58,201 nucleotides of DNA from Pseudonocardiales bacterium (GTDB lineage: Bacteria > Actinomycetota > Actinomycetes > Mycobacteriales > Pseudonocardiaceae): assembly GCA_019247305.1 (NCBI GenBank), contig JAFAPC010000175.1, forward strand, positions 1 to 58,201, read 5' to 3'. This document shows positions 1-8,621 of this stretch, piece after piece (within the stretch, counting starts at the first letter, position 1; every line of letters starts with the position of its first letter). The translations under genes and the position numbers were made by a program. Below the pieces are notes generated by a model that was not told the DNA's origin, searched no databases, and saw nothing but the letters and a program-made list of their open reading frames with translations.

Positions 1-541
1 GGCGGCTTGCGAAATCCGGTGACCCGGAAGTCACCATCGCCTGCGCGTAGACTGGGTAGTAGCGATCCAATAGGTGGGCCCCCATGGCAAAGCGCAAACC
101 GGCCCGTTGCGCCCGGCGTACCCTGCCTCGTGCACTGGAACGCATCCCGGCCAGCAGCGCTTCTCCGCTGTCGCATGCTCGGACGTGCAGCGTGCTCCAC
201 GACGCGGTCAACCGCCAGCCGACATCAATCAACGTCGGCACGTGTACCCAGTCGGGACGCAGGATTAGCGTGACCGTCTCTTGCTGCGGGCAGGCGGCGA
301 GCAAGGCACGCAACGCTGCGGGATTCGGCGACCCCTCTGGACCGCGCCACATGTACCACCGGTCGTTGGCGCGCTCCAGCAAAGCAAAACATGAGGGTCC
401 GTCGTTCTCGTACACCACGAGTCCGGTGGCTTCTACGTGCTGCGAGCTCAGGATCGACAGTCGATCCGGGTGCTGGTGAAAGTCCCGAAACCGAATGTCA
501 GCCAGATCGGCTTCGTTGGTGAAAGTGTCGACCGTGTACAT
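1..541 (-). CDS. Fem-like aminoacyl/acyl transferase, C-terminally cut by window edge
   Basis: About 180 codons run from an ATG (complement of 539-541) to the window edge with no stop. The N-terminal half (MYTVDTFTNEADLADIRF...) looks like one GNAT-fold lobe. The end reads LLAGMRSSARGRVRRAQRAG and then a YYPVYAQAM stretch, the basic helix and following strand typical of FemAB/BioF2-type acyltransferases. Enzymes of this group transfer an amino acid from aminoacyl-tRNA to an amine; one is reported to load glycine on the amino sugar of streptothricin-like BD-12. The gene lies 11 bp downstream of the glycosyltransferase in the same operon, which fits that role. The C-terminal half is not visible, so the exact family is not certain. 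Confidence 0.7.
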   Translation of the reverse strand, partial: MYTVDTFTNEADLADIRFRDFHQHPDRLSILSSQHVEATGLVVYENDGPSCFALLERANDRWYMWRGPEGSPNPAALRALLAACPQQETVTLILRPDWVHVPTLIDVGWRLTASWSTLHVRACDSGEALLAGMRSSARGRVRRAQRAGLRFAMGAHLLDRYYPVYAQAMVTSGSPDFASR

Positions 542-552
542 GATGCCCCCCG

Positions 553-1563
553 TCAGCTCCCGAACACCGAAAGGTCTTGCACCGGGTCGATCGGGTTGTT
601 GGCCTCGGCGTGTGCGCGGAGTAGACGTTTGCGTTGCGCAGCGGTCAGGTGGGTGCCGTGTTCCCGGATGGGGCTGAGCATCCGGGTGCGCTTCGCCAGC
701 GGGGAGTACCGCCGCCGCACGTCGTAGGGATCGCACAGCAGGTGATACACTGTCGCGCTGTGGAACACCAAGAGCGTCAGTGCGTAGTAGGCAGCCACTG
801 CGGGGCCCTTTTTTAGCAGGCACTCGGTGATCGATCGGATGGAGTCGGCTAGCCGCCACAGGAAAGGAATCGCCGGGGTGGTCAACACACCCTGTTCCTG
901 CCCGATGCCTTCGCCGATGCCGTATCTCCAGTAGCTGCGTAGATTGGCGAAACCGATCTGAGCGTCATGATGGATCACGGCCTGTTTGACGAACTTCACC
1001 GGTATCTGTGCGAGCTGGACTCGAAAGTCGAATTCGCGATCCTCGCACCAGTGCATCAATGGGTTGAAGTGGTAACCGCCGATGTGCTTGACGATCGCCC
1101 GCTGGTAAATTAGTGGTGGGGACTGTGCGGAGACAAAGTCGCCTTCGTCGAACTCCCGCATTCGCGCCGTTATTTTACTCATCACGTCGTCGGTTTCGTC
1201 GTACTTGACTAGGCCTTTGACGATAGGGTCTGTCATGACATGCTCGACCATCGTACGGATCGTGCCGGGGGCGAAGGTGCAGTCGGAATCCATCAACAGC
1301 AGGTATTGCCCGCTTGCGGCCGCGATCCCGGCATTGTATGCTGCGCCGAGGTTGCCCCTATCGGGAATCTCGATGATCACGATTTCCATCGGCTGCTTGT
1401 CAAGCAGGGTGTGCATCCATTGAGGGGAGCCGTTGAGGCAAATGACGACTTCGACGTCCTCGTCTACAGATTCAAGGCAACGTAGAATACGCGGGTCGTC
1501 TTTTACTGCAATGATCACGCTGACCTTATTCAGTGCGTGTTTCAGAAGTTCGGTAGAGGTCAT
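553..1563 (-). CDS. GT-A family 2 glycosyltransferase
   Basis: 336 aa. The N-terminus is a nucleotide-binding Rossmann-like fold (VSVIIAVKDDPRILRCLESV), followed by RGNLGAAYNAGIAAASG and the metal-binding acidic motif LLMDSDCTF near residue 95. About 110 residues on, MHWCEDREFDFR fits the GT2 catalytic-base ED region. No strong membrane segment except a short hydrophobic stretch near residue 255 (AYYALTLLVF). The start ATG overlaps the stop of the upstream methyltransferase by 4 bp (ATGA), so the two are translationally coupled. In this cluster it probably attaches an amino sugar to the core; donor and acceptor are not known. Confidence 0.85.
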   Translation of the reverse strand: MTSTELLKHALNKVSVIIAVKDDPRILRCLESVDEDVEVVICLNGSPQWMHTLLDKQPMEIVIIEIPDRGNLGAAYNAGIAAASGQYLLLMDSDCTFAPGTIRTMVEHVMTDPIVKGLVKYDETDDVMSKITARMREFDEGDFVSAQSPPLIYQRAIVKHIGGYHFNPLMHWCEDREFDFRVQLAQIPVKFVKQAVIHHDAQIGFANLRSYWRYGIGEGIGQEQGVLTTPAIPFLWRLADSIRSITECLLKKGPAVAAYYALTLLVFHSATVYHLLCDPYDVRRRYSPLAKRTRMLSPIREHGTHLTAAQRKRLLRAHAEANNPIDPVQDLSVFGS

Positions 1564-2285
1564 GATGAAATCTCTTTGCAGCAGGTGTATATGTGTGTGG
1601 TTGTGGTGGGACTGAAGGATTCGGCATCAATATCGCGCACGCGAACGACCGTCAAACCGGCGCAACGCGCTAGCTCTTCCATGGTGAAGGGATCGATAGT
1701 GTACTGGTAGTGCGTTTCAGTCCACAAAATTTCTCCGGCGTGGTGCAGTTTGATGACGGTTTTACTGCGGTCGAACAACGGCTCGTAACGGTGAATGCGG
1801 TGCAGTTCGTAGTCTTGGGCTTGGTTGATGTAATCAAGTTTTCGCCAGTCGTATTTCAGTACTTTGCGGGTAGAGTAATCGAACACTAGGTAGCCGTTGT
1901 CGGTAAGACATTTGGCGACCGAACACAGGCAGCCGTAGAGCTTTTCCTTCGGTAGGTAGTTGAGCGCGTCGAAGCCACTGACCACGAAATTGAACTTGTC
2001 GCCGGCCGTGCTGAACTCTGACATGTCGCCGACGAGTTGCTGCCCTTTGGGCACTCCGCCCTTGTCGAGCATCTGCCTAGAGTAGTCTAAGTTGAAGATC
2101 TCGGCCTCGGGGAAGGCTTCTCGGATGCAGCGACCACCGATTCCGGTGCCTGCGCCGAGATCCAGCACCCGGTGCACTTTGTTGCTGAGTGAGCGCAGCT
2201 CGGCGACAATGCCCTGTTGCCAGGTCGCTCGTGCGGTCTCGCCTTCGAAAAGTTCGTAGGTGGCAGCCCAGTGTTCGTAAGCCAT
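1560..2285 (-). CDS. Class I SAM-dependent methyltransferase
   Basis: 241 aa, usual size for a small-molecule methyltransferase. Motif I is clear (VLDLGAGTGIGGRCI, about residues 40-54), followed by an acidic residue at the end of strand 2 (IFNLDYSRQML) and motif IV-like FNFVVSGFDALNYL. The C-terminal half has the beta-barrel-like lid seen in glycine/sarcosine-type N-methyltransferases (WTETHYQYTIDPFTMEEL). It starts 23 bp after the ATP-grasp gene and overlaps the glycosyltransferase start. A role in N-methylation of a glycyl or sugar amine is inference from the cluster only. Confidence 0.8.
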   Translation of the reverse strand: MAYEHWAATYELFEGETARATWQQGIVAELRSLSNKVHRVLDLGAGTGIGGRCIREAFPEAEIFNLDYSRQMLDKGGVPKGQQLVGDMSEFSTAGDKFNFVVSGFDALNYLPKEKLYGCLCSVAKCLTDNGYLVFDYSTRKVLKYDWRKLDYINQAQDYELHRIHRYEPLFDRSKTVIKLHHAGEILWTETHYQYTIDPFTMEELARCAGLTVVRVRDIDAESFSPTTTTHIYTCCKEISS

Positions 2286-2308
2286 CAGGATAGGTCCCTT
2301 TCGTATAG

Positions 2309-3547
2309 CTAGTCAGGTGGCGTGAGAACAAGTGGCAGGTCCGCAATGGCAGCAGCGGCGATGGCCTCTGCCTTAGCGATGGCGTCGGCGTGGGCGATCA
2401 CCCCGGCGAGCACGCCTTGACCGGGCCGGGAGGGAGGTAGCGGCTGCCCGGGCACCGGCTGCACACCCCAATATACGTCGTATATCCCGTCGCGTCGCGA
2501 GATCTCGGCGAGGCTGCCACACCACTGAACGGTCTGATTGTTGGTGGGTACGTAACGCTGCACCACCGCCCGATTGCGGGTTGGGACAAGGGCAGTCGCA
2601 TCGACAGTGCGGCCAAGGCTCAATTCCACGGCGGGGCGGACGATGTTCACCCCGGAGGCAAGCGAAGCAAGTTCAGTGGGAATGCGTGCGCCCGCCATCC
2701 GGCAGGTGAGTTCCAAAAGCACGATACGATCATCGTCGGTGCGCAGTACATCGCAATTGAATATCGCCGAGTGTAGTTCGAGTGATTTAAGGCCGTCGCG
2801 AACTGTATCGGTGATCCGTGTGACCTCGGTGGCGTCCAGCGCGGTGGGGAAGGTGTCGCCAGCTTCGAAGAAGAACGGTGGGAACTGTTCTTTAGTCGTG
2901 TATTCCCGATCGGAGAAGACGACTACGTGTAGCATGTCGTCTTGGACAACGCCAGTGACGGTATGCTCGCTGCCGGTCAGAAAGCTTTCCACCACCACCG
3001 GCCCTGCCACACTCTGCGCGAGGGCCTGCCGTACCTGCGCTGGGGCCTGGGTCCATTCCTGCACCTTTACCACGCCGATCGACTCCGAGCGGTCGCACGG
3101 TTTGACCACGGCGGGCAGCCCGACCTGGTGCAGTGCTTGTAGCGCTCGCTCTTCGGAGTCCGCGACGACGTAGCGGGGGGTGTCAAGGCCAGCAGCGGCC
3201 AGCAGCGTGATCCTCCGGTCCTTGCGGGTACAGTTCCATGCGACGCGCTCGTCAACGCCTGGGCAGTGGTACTCACGTGCCAGCCTGGCGATTACCGAAG
3301 TATTGTCTTCGCCAAGTGAGAGAACACCGTCGAGGTGGGTGATGCCGGCGTGGTGCAGCACTGCGCTGACCTCGGCGTGGTCGTCGGGATCGGCCACAAG
3401 CACGGTATTAGCCGCCGTAATGGCGATCGGCGACGGGTGTTTCATGACCACATGCAGAGAAAGCCCCATGTTGGCGATTTCGGGAAGAGAACGGTCCATT
3501 CCGGCGCCCATACCGCAGACGAGTAGATGGGTTGACTTATCAAACAT
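2309..3547 (-). CDS. ATP-grasp ligase
   Basis: 412 aa. It has the three-part ATP-grasp layout: an N-terminal Rossmann-like pre-ATP domain (LLVCGMGAG), an ATP-binding lysine strand (LPAVVKPCDRSESIGV), and a C-terminal metal-binding motif (IVLLELTCRMAGARIP, with E and R in the usual places). Family members join a carboxylate, via an acyl phosphate, to an amine or thiol, as in BacD, DdaF or PurK-type enzymes. It may make an amide bond on the antibiotic scaffold, but its substrate cannot be read from the sequence. It is divergent from the alpha/beta hydrolase, with only 16 bp between ATG codons. Confidence 0.85.
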   Translation of the reverse strand: MFDKSTHLLVCGMGAGMDRSLPEIANMGLSLHVVMKHPSPIAITAANTVLVADPDDHAEVSAVLHHAGITHLDGVLSLGEDNTSVIARLAREYHCPGVDERVAWNCTRKDRRITLLAAAGLDTPRYVVADSEERALQALHQVGLPAVVKPCDRSESIGVVKVQEWTQAPAQVRQALAQSVAGPVVVESFLTGSEHTVTGVVQDDMLHVVVFSDREYTTKEQFPPFFFEAGDTFPTALDATEVTRITDTVRDGLKSLELHSAIFNCDVLRTDDDRIVLLELTCRMAGARIPTELASLASGVNIVRPAVELSLGRTVDATALVPTRNRAVVQRYVPTNNQTVQWCGSLAEISRRDGIYDVYWGVQPVPGQPLPPSRPGQGVLAGVIAHADAIAKAEAIAAAAIADLPLVLTPPD

Positions 3548-3563
3548 GAGATACTACACCACC

Positions 3564-4358
3564 ATGAACACTGTGACTGTGCATGGCGTCGCGGTTCCTT
3601 ACCGGGATTGCGGCTCCGGTGACCCCGTGTTGTTGATCGCCGGAGCCGGAGCGAGTAGTTCGACCTGGCAGGCCCAGATCGATGCTTTGACGGCGGTAGG
3701 CTACCGAGTAGTGGCCATCGAGCACCGCGGCTTCGGCGGTTCCCCGGTGGGCAACCCGTACAAGCTCGCCGACCTGGCTGGCGACGTCGGCGGGGTCATT
3801 GAGGAGCTTGATCTTCAACCTTGCCGGATCATCGGCATGTCGTTGGGTGCACTGGTGGCGCAGGAGCTGGCCAGTAAACGACCAGAACTGGTGCACAGCT
3901 TGGTGCTGATGGCAACGTGGGCACGCACTGGCTACTTCCGTGCCACTCTCGCCCGCGCCACCGCGCGGCAACTGCAATCGGGTGCTGAGATCGATCCCGA
4001 ATACGTCGCTGCGCAACTGGCGGTACAGATGTTCTCCCCGTGTACCCTCGCCGACGACGACCAGATAAGGGACTGGCTTGACCTGTTCACCACACTGCGG
4101 GTGGCAGGTGATTCGCTTGCCGCGCAAAACGAGGCGACTATCGACGTTGACCAGCGGGCGCAGCTGCGAGATATCGCGAGTCCCACCCTGGTGGTCGCGT
4201 TCGCCGACGATGTGTTGTGTCCACCCAGCGTTGTCCGCGAGGTGGCCGACGCTGTGCCGGGGAGTCGGTTCGTGCAGATCGAGCAGTGTGGTCACCTTGG
4301 TGTCCTTGAGCGTCCCGATGCGGTCAACGACGTGTTAGTTAATTTTTTCGCGCGATAA
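3564..4358 (+). CDS. Alpha/beta hydrolase
   Basis: 264 aa from ATG 3564; an in-frame ATG at 3546 would overlap the divergent ligase start. The oxyanion region (VLLIAGAGASSSTW), the nucleophile elbow GMSLGALVA (Ser near residue 97), the acid DDVLCPP and the catalytic His in QCGHLGVLERP are all present. It is the only plus-strand gene in the cluster and its 3' end overlaps the next gene by 20 bp. In streptothricin-type clusters such hydrolases can open the lactam as self-resistance, or act as thioesterases; either is only a guess here. No obvious Shine-Dalgarno precedes either start, so a leaderless message is possible. Confidence 0.85.
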   Translation: MNTVTVHGVAVPYRDCGSGDPVLLIAGAGASSSTWQAQIDALTAVGYRVVAIEHRGFGGSPVGNPYKLADLAGDVGGVIEELDLQPCRIIGMSLGALVAQELASKRPELVHSLVLMATWARTGYFRATLARATARQLQSGAEIDPEYVAAQLAVQMFSPCTLADDDQIRDWLDLFTTLRVAGDSLAAQNEATIDVDQRAQLRDIASPTLVVAFADDVLCPPSVVREVADAVPGSRFVQIEQCGHLGVLERPDAVNDVLVNFFAR

Positions 4359-5094
4359 ACCACAGACGTTCGCTCTGCTTGGTCACCGGGCTTAAGTCCA
4401 GATCGCCGTAGCTGGCGACTTCAGCGAATCCGGAATTCTTGAGGATAGGCGCGACGATCTCAGGGTCTAGTCCGCGAGCTGGATGAACCTCCCTGATTCG
4501 TGACCAGCCGTTGTCGGTCTTACGGAACAGAGTGACAGTCGTAGAGACAATCCCGGTCTGCTCGTCGTAGGGATTTTGCCAACACTCGAAGGTGTCCTCG
4601 GTGTCGATCTCCACGAACGTGCTGCCGCGCCACTTTTGCGTGATGTACCAGACGGGATGGGTATCGAAGATAAAGACGCCGTCTTCGGTCAATGAGTGCC
4701 AGACGTTCTCGAAGAACACCTGGATGTCCTCATCGCAGGTGAGGTAGTTGACGGTGTTGTATATACAGGTTGCTACTTCGACAGGTGGATCGGCGCGGAA
4801 GGTACGCATATCTTCTTCTACGATCTCCACAGTCATGCTCGTCTTGGCAAGCATCTGTTGGGTGTATTTGAGCATCTGCGGGGAACTGTCCACCGCGATC
4901 GCCCTGGTCAGTAGCGGTGCAAGGCGGGCGAGCATGAGACCGTTGCCGCAGCCATAGTCCAGCAGGGACTCAGGCTGAATCCGATAGGAAGACCAGATAC
5001 CTGGCAGTGCGTCGGCGACACTTTCAGTGAAGTCCAGATAGGGCGCCTGGGTGTAGGCGTCGGCGTAATCGCCGAAGAGGGGTGTGTAGGTCAT
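4339..5094 (-). CDS. Class I SAM-dependent methyltransferase
   Basis: 251 aa. Motif I is LLDYGCGNGLMLARL (about residues 43-57), with the SAM ribose-binding aspartate in AIAVDSSPQML. Motif IV region CIYNTVNYLTCDED matches small-molecule O/N-methyltransferases. It starts 7 bp downstream of the PIG-L deacetylase stop and ends overlapping the convergent hydrolase by 20 bp. Two methyltransferases in one cluster suggest at least two methyl groups on the product, as in N-methylated streptothricin relatives. Confidence 0.82.
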   Translation of the reverse strand: MTYTPLFGDYADAYTQAPYLDFTESVADALPGIWSSYRIQPESLLDYGCGNGLMLARLAPLLTRAIAVDSSPQMLKYTQQMLAKTSMTVEIVEEDMRTFRADPPVEVATCIYNTVNYLTCDEDIQVFFENVWHSLTEDGVFIFDTHPVWYITQKWRGSTFVEIDTEDTFECWQNPYDEQTGIVSTTVTLFRKTDNGWSRIREVHPARGLDPEIVAPILKNSGFAEVASYGDLDLSPVTKQSERLWFIARKN

Positions 5095-5101
5095 GTCGGA
5101 A

Positions 5102-5770
5102 TTACCTTTCGAGTGTGCCGGAACAGTGGATGATATCGAACACTTCGGCGTAGCCGAACCCCGATGTCAGCACCCCGCGATAGCTGGCAAGGCCACGTGC
5201 TGCCTCATCCCATTGCGTGTGTTTCAGCTGTGAAGAATAGCAGCGCAACGCAGCGATCTTGCACTCGATCGTGTCGTCGATGTTTTCAGTGTACTGGAAG
5301 CTCGCCAGTGGACTCCATACCTCGTAGCCGAGTATCAGCGTCGGCGCCGGTACAGGAGCTCCGCACTCGAGGAAGAAATCCGACGCGGCCATCCATACCG
5401 ATTCGGTGCCGAGGGTGTACACCATGCGATGCTCGGCGTCTCCGTCCTTGCGGTGCGGTAAATACAGGATGTCCGGTGCCACTTCACGAATGATGGAAAC
5501 CAGCCGTAGGTGCAGTCGTCGAGACAGCACCAGATCGCGAGAGGGCTCGTCGAGCCAGATCGAGCGCTGCACACCGAGTTCCCGACACGCGGCGGTAGTC
5601 TCTTCGCGGAACTCCTCATCGGTCATGTGTTCGTCATGCCTGCTGCGTTCGCGTCCGATGACGGTCACCGACACGATGTCAGCCCCGGCTGCGGCATGCT
5701 TGGCCAGCGAGCCACCGCAGCCAATTGCGTCGTCATCTGGGTGCGGGGCGAGTGCGAGGACGCTGGTCAT
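5102..5770 (-). CDS. PIG-L (LmbE-like) amidohydrolase/deacetylase
   Basis: 222 aa. The zinc motif APHPDDDAIGCGG sits at the very N-terminus and the second metal ligand is in YLPHRKDGDAEHRM. Family members deacetylate N-acetylglucosamine on small molecules or lipids (MshB, BtrD, PIG-L). The ATG at 5768-5770 overlaps the epimerase stop (ATGA) and puts the zinc motif near residue 8, so it is preferred over starts further upstream. With the epimerase and dehydrogenase genes it would free the amino group of an amino sugar, ready for aminoacylation by the Fem-like enzyme (inference). Confidence 0.87.
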   Translation of the reverse strand: MTSVLALAPHPDDDAIGCGGSLAKHAAAGADIVSVTVIGRERSRHDEHMTDEEFREETTAACRELGVQRSIWLDEPSRDLVLSRRLHLRLVSIIREVAPDILYLPHRKDGDAEHRMVYTLGTESVWMAASDFFLECGAPVPAPTLILGYEVWSPLASFQYTENIDDTIECKIAALRCYSSQLKHTQWDEAARGLASYRGVLTSGFGYAEVFDIIHCSGTLER

Positions 5771-6768
5771 GCCGTCCTCCCCGGCGCGTGCCCCATCCAG
5801 GCCGCCCACTCCGCCACCCGCGACATGCCGGATTGGAACGAGGTCTGCGCCGAGTAACCGAGGAGTTCGCCGGCCAGCTGGGTGCTGGCGACTGCCGTGC
5901 CGGAGTACAGGTCTCGTTCCCAGTCCGGTAACGACGACACCGCCGTGCCCGCTTCACCGTCGGTGGCAAGACCAAGTACCACACGGAACGCATCGTAGAA
6001 TCTGCCCCAGTCGATGGGCTGCCCAGAGATGATGAACCGTTGTCCACCGATGTCCGGCGTAGCGACCGCGCGAAGCACCGCGTCAGCAACGTCGTCGATG
6101 TACACGGCGTTGCACACCCCGTGCCCAGAGCCGCTTGGCAGCAGCGCGTTCTCGTCCGGCAGCCGAGTCAACGGTCCCTCAGTCCAGCTGCCCCCCCAGG
6201 GGCCATAAACTACGGCAGGCTGCATGACGACGACCTCAAGATCGGCGCCGTCGGCCTCTAGCGCGAGCTCTTCGGCGACGAGCTTTTGCTGCTCATACTC
6301 GCGGTCGATCTCATCTCGCGGCAGTGCGGGAGACTGTTCATCCACAACCTCCAGGCTGCGCGCATCGTAGACATCGATGGTGGACAGGTACACCACTCGC
6401 CGTACACCGGCCGCCTTGGCCTGCTCAAGCACAGTCTTGGTGCCTACAACGGTCGCCTGCCAGCGTTGCTCCACGTCGCCCGAGCTGCCGAAGGCAGCAT
6501 GCACCAGCACGTCGGCCCCAGTGCATGCGTCGCGCAGCCGCTCAGGGTCGTCCAGCGGCGCCAAGCGGAACTCCAGGCGATCTTGTGGCCAAGTGGCAAG
6601 CCGAGCAACCCGGCCATAGCCACGCACCAGGGCGCGGGTTCGTGTCGTGGTCCGCATGGTTAACAGTTCAACGGTCCGGCCGCCGATGAACCCGCTGGCC
6701 CCGGTGACTGCGACGGTCAATTCGTCCAGTGCTTTTTCGTGAACCGATTTTTCTTGTTGTGCTGTCAT
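5767..6768 (-). CDS. NAD(P)-dependent sugar epimerase/dehydratase (extended SDR)
   Basis: 333 aa from ATG 6766-6768, which overlaps the previous stop by 4 bp and has a GGAAAAGAG-type ribosome site. The Rossmann motif VTGASGFIGGRTV is near residues 19-31. The Tyr/Lys pair is not a clean YxxxK: the expected region reads DREYEQQKLVAEEL, where Y and K are four apart (YEQQK), consistent with the family. QPAVVYGPWG is the usual substrate-loop motif. It probably epimerises or reduces an NDP-sugar in making the amino-sugar part of the product. Confidence 0.85.
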   Translation of the reverse strand: MTAQQEKSVHEKALDELTVAVTGASGFIGGRTVELLTMRTTTRTRALVRGYGRVARLATWPQDRLEFRLAPLDDPERLRDACTGADVLVHAAFGSSGDVEQRWQATVVGTKTVLEQAKAAGVRRVVYLSTIDVYDARSLEVVDEQSPALPRDEIDREYEQQKLVAEELALEADGADLEVVVMQPAVVYGPWGGSWTEGPLTRLPDENALLPSGSGHGVCNAVYIDDVADAVLRAVATPDIGGQRFIISGQPIDWGRFYDAFRVVLGLATDGEAGTAVSSLPDWERDLYSGTAVASTQLAGELLGYSAQTSFQSGMSRVAEWAAWMGHAPGRTA

Positions 6769-7808
6769 GAGCAGCTCTTTTCCAGCCAGGAGCGGTGTAG
6801 ACGTTCGCGTGCAGGGTGTGCATAGCAGTCGTGAATCAGCCTCATCACACGGTAACCGTCGGTTGAATCGGCGTATGCGATCGCCTTGCCAGAGCAAGCT
6901 GCGGCAAAATTTTTTAGTTGTTCGACAAAAAGCTGTTCCCACTCATCCTGCGCCGGCACTACCGCAGCAACGTCCCCCTCATACAAGATCGTGCCGTCCT
7001 TGCTAACCAGCGAGCAGATGCCGGCCGGGAAATCGGTGCCGATCGTCGCGGTCGCCTTGTCGCCGACCACGGTACAGCTCGTTCCGAGCACGCGCAGCCG
7101 GGACAGTTCGAGCTCCACCACCACGTCGTTGGCCTGCATCCGCGCCACGGCTTCTGCCTCTACGCCGCCGAGCGAGTCGTCGGCGTAGTGCAGCACCTCA
7201 AGGTCCGTGCCCAGCCACCATAACAGCACGTCGAATACGTGTGATGCAGTATCGATAAGTACGCCACCACCGGAGAGTCGTTGGTCGAACATCGACCAGC
7301 TGACCGGCTCATGTGTATAGGGGTGTCCTTCCACCCAGTGGATCGAATACACCTGCCCGAGCGAGCCATTATCGATCAACTCAGACACCCACCTGATCGC
7401 TGGGAAAAGCCGACGTGGGTGCGCCATCGCCAACAACGGGGATTGTGGGCGTTGTGCCAGCTCCCGCATCGCCTCTGCGTCGGCCAACGTGGTCGCTATC
7501 GGTTTTTCCAGCAGCACGTGCTTGCCCGCGTCCAGCAGCCGCTGCCCGATGGGGCGGTGAAAGCTATGCGGTGCAGCGACGACCGCCGCATCGAAGTGAT
7601 CCAGCGCCTCGTCGAGATCGGTGTAGCCCTGCACCGACGATGGACGATAGCCGTACTCACCGAGTGTCTCGAGGACCACGGCACGCTGGGCCGGGCTGGG
7701 ATCGACCAGGACGGTCAGCGTGGCACCGTCAATCCTGGGAAACGCTGGAACGTGACAGCCAAGTGCTGCGGCGCCACAGCCCACGAGCGCTAGTCGAACG
7801 TTAGTCAT
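6765..7808 (-). CDS. Gfo/Idh/MocA-family oxidoreductase
   Basis: 347 aa. N-terminal NAD(P)-binding fold (RLALVGCGAAALG), followed by the family motif VLLEKPIATTLADAE with the conserved EKP near residue 98. The C-terminal sheet domain has GGGVLIDTASHVFDVL, where the D and H match the usual catalytic GxxxDxxxH. ATG 7806-7808 is chosen because an AGGAGGT ribosome site lies 4-5 bases upstream; an upstream GTG would overlap that site. It overlaps the GNAT stop by 8 bp. Likely an NDP-sugar dehydrogenase in the cluster. Confidence 0.87.
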   Translation of the reverse strand: MTNVRLALVGCGAAALGCHVPAFPRIDGATLTVLVDPSPAQRAVVLETLGEYGYRPSSVQGYTDLDEALDHFDAAVVAAPHSFHRPIGQRLLDAGKHVLLEKPIATTLADAEAMRELAQRPQSPLLAMAHPRRLFPAIRWVSELIDNGSLGQVYSIHWVEGHPYTHEPVSWSMFDQRLSGGGVLIDTASHVFDVLLWWLGTDLEVLHYADDSLGGVEAEAVARMQANDVVVELELSRLRVLGTSCTVVGDKATATIGTDFPAGICSLVSKDGTILYEGDVAAVVPAQDEWEQLFVEQLKNFAAACSGKAIAYADSTDGYRVMRLIHDCYAHPARERLHRSWLEKSCS

Positions 7809-8619
7809 GCTCACCTCCTATCGACGTTGACAAATGGTTGTCATTTTTGTGCTCGGGATTGGCCAACCGCTCGATGGAGTGCCAGACCCAGATGTTCGGT
7901 TCGACGTAGGTGCCAAACCTATTGATATCCACCTCGATAGGCACCAGTGCACCGGGTACTACATACCGGCCAGGCCCGGGCAGCGGCGTACCGAGCAGTT
8001 CGCTCCACCGCTGCACCGGTTGCCGAATCACCAGCGAACGTTTGGCGAATCCGAGCACCCGACCACCGGCCCGCACGTGGGTGCGAAGCCACGGGTCGAA
8101 CGGATCCACCGAGCCTGGCTTTTGCCAGGCGGCGTATTCCTCGATCGGGATCAACGGGTAGTCCGGTTTCTTGGTGGGCCGTAGCGGAATGATGATTCCC
8201 GGGTGATCGCGGTCCTTTGCGCGCCGCAGGGACTCGGTGAGCAGCCGCTCTGGAATGCTCCCGCCACGGTAGTCGCGATGCACCGAGATGGACAGCAGGC
8301 AAGTAGCCCAATTGGGTCCGTCGCTGCGTCGCGGTGCGCCGTCGACTGCTTGCATCAGCACGTCGTCGTATCCCAATGGCAGCTTGGCATACGGGCCCGC
8401 CCAGCACAGCGGAACACCGTTGGCCGCAGCGATCACCCGTCCAGCGCCATCCACCGCAATGAGATGATGCTCTGGAAACAGACGATAACCGCTCGACCAT
8501 CTCCAGTTTCCCGGCGACTCCCACATCATGAAGGCGGGCAGGTTAGAGCTCATCAACTCGTCCATCTCGGCGGCGAGCTCGGGTGCTGCGGCCAGGTCGG
8601 TGATAGTCGAAATACTCAT
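7801..8619 (-). CDS. GNAT-like N-acyltransferase
   Basis: 272 aa from ATG 8617-8619 (a GTG one codon upstream is also possible). The acetyl-CoA pyrophosphate loop is recognisable as SVHRDYRGGSIPERLL around residue 110, preceded by the beta4 strand ATCLLSI. The second half (WLRTHVRAGGRVLGF) is the usual C-terminal arm of large GNATs. It begins just after the hydroxylase gene. It could N-acylate a sugar or amino acid or serve resistance like streptothricin acetyltransferase, but it is not close enough in size or motifs to the known resistance enzymes to claim that. Confidence 0.7.
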   Translation of the reverse strand: MSISTITDLAAAPELAAEMDELMSSNLPAFMMWESPGNWRWSSGYRLFPEHHLIAVDGAGRVIAAANGVPLCWAGPYAKLPLGYDDVLMQAVDGAPRRSDGPNWATCLLSISVHRDYRGGSIPERLLTESLRRAKDRDHPGIIIPLRPTKKPDYPLIPIEEYAAWQKPGSVDPFDPWLRTHVRAGGRVLGFAKRSLVIRQPVQRWSELLGTPLPGPGRYVVPGALVPIEVDINRFGTYVEPNIWVWHSIERLANPEHKNDNHLSTSIGGEHD

Positions 8620-8621
8620 CA

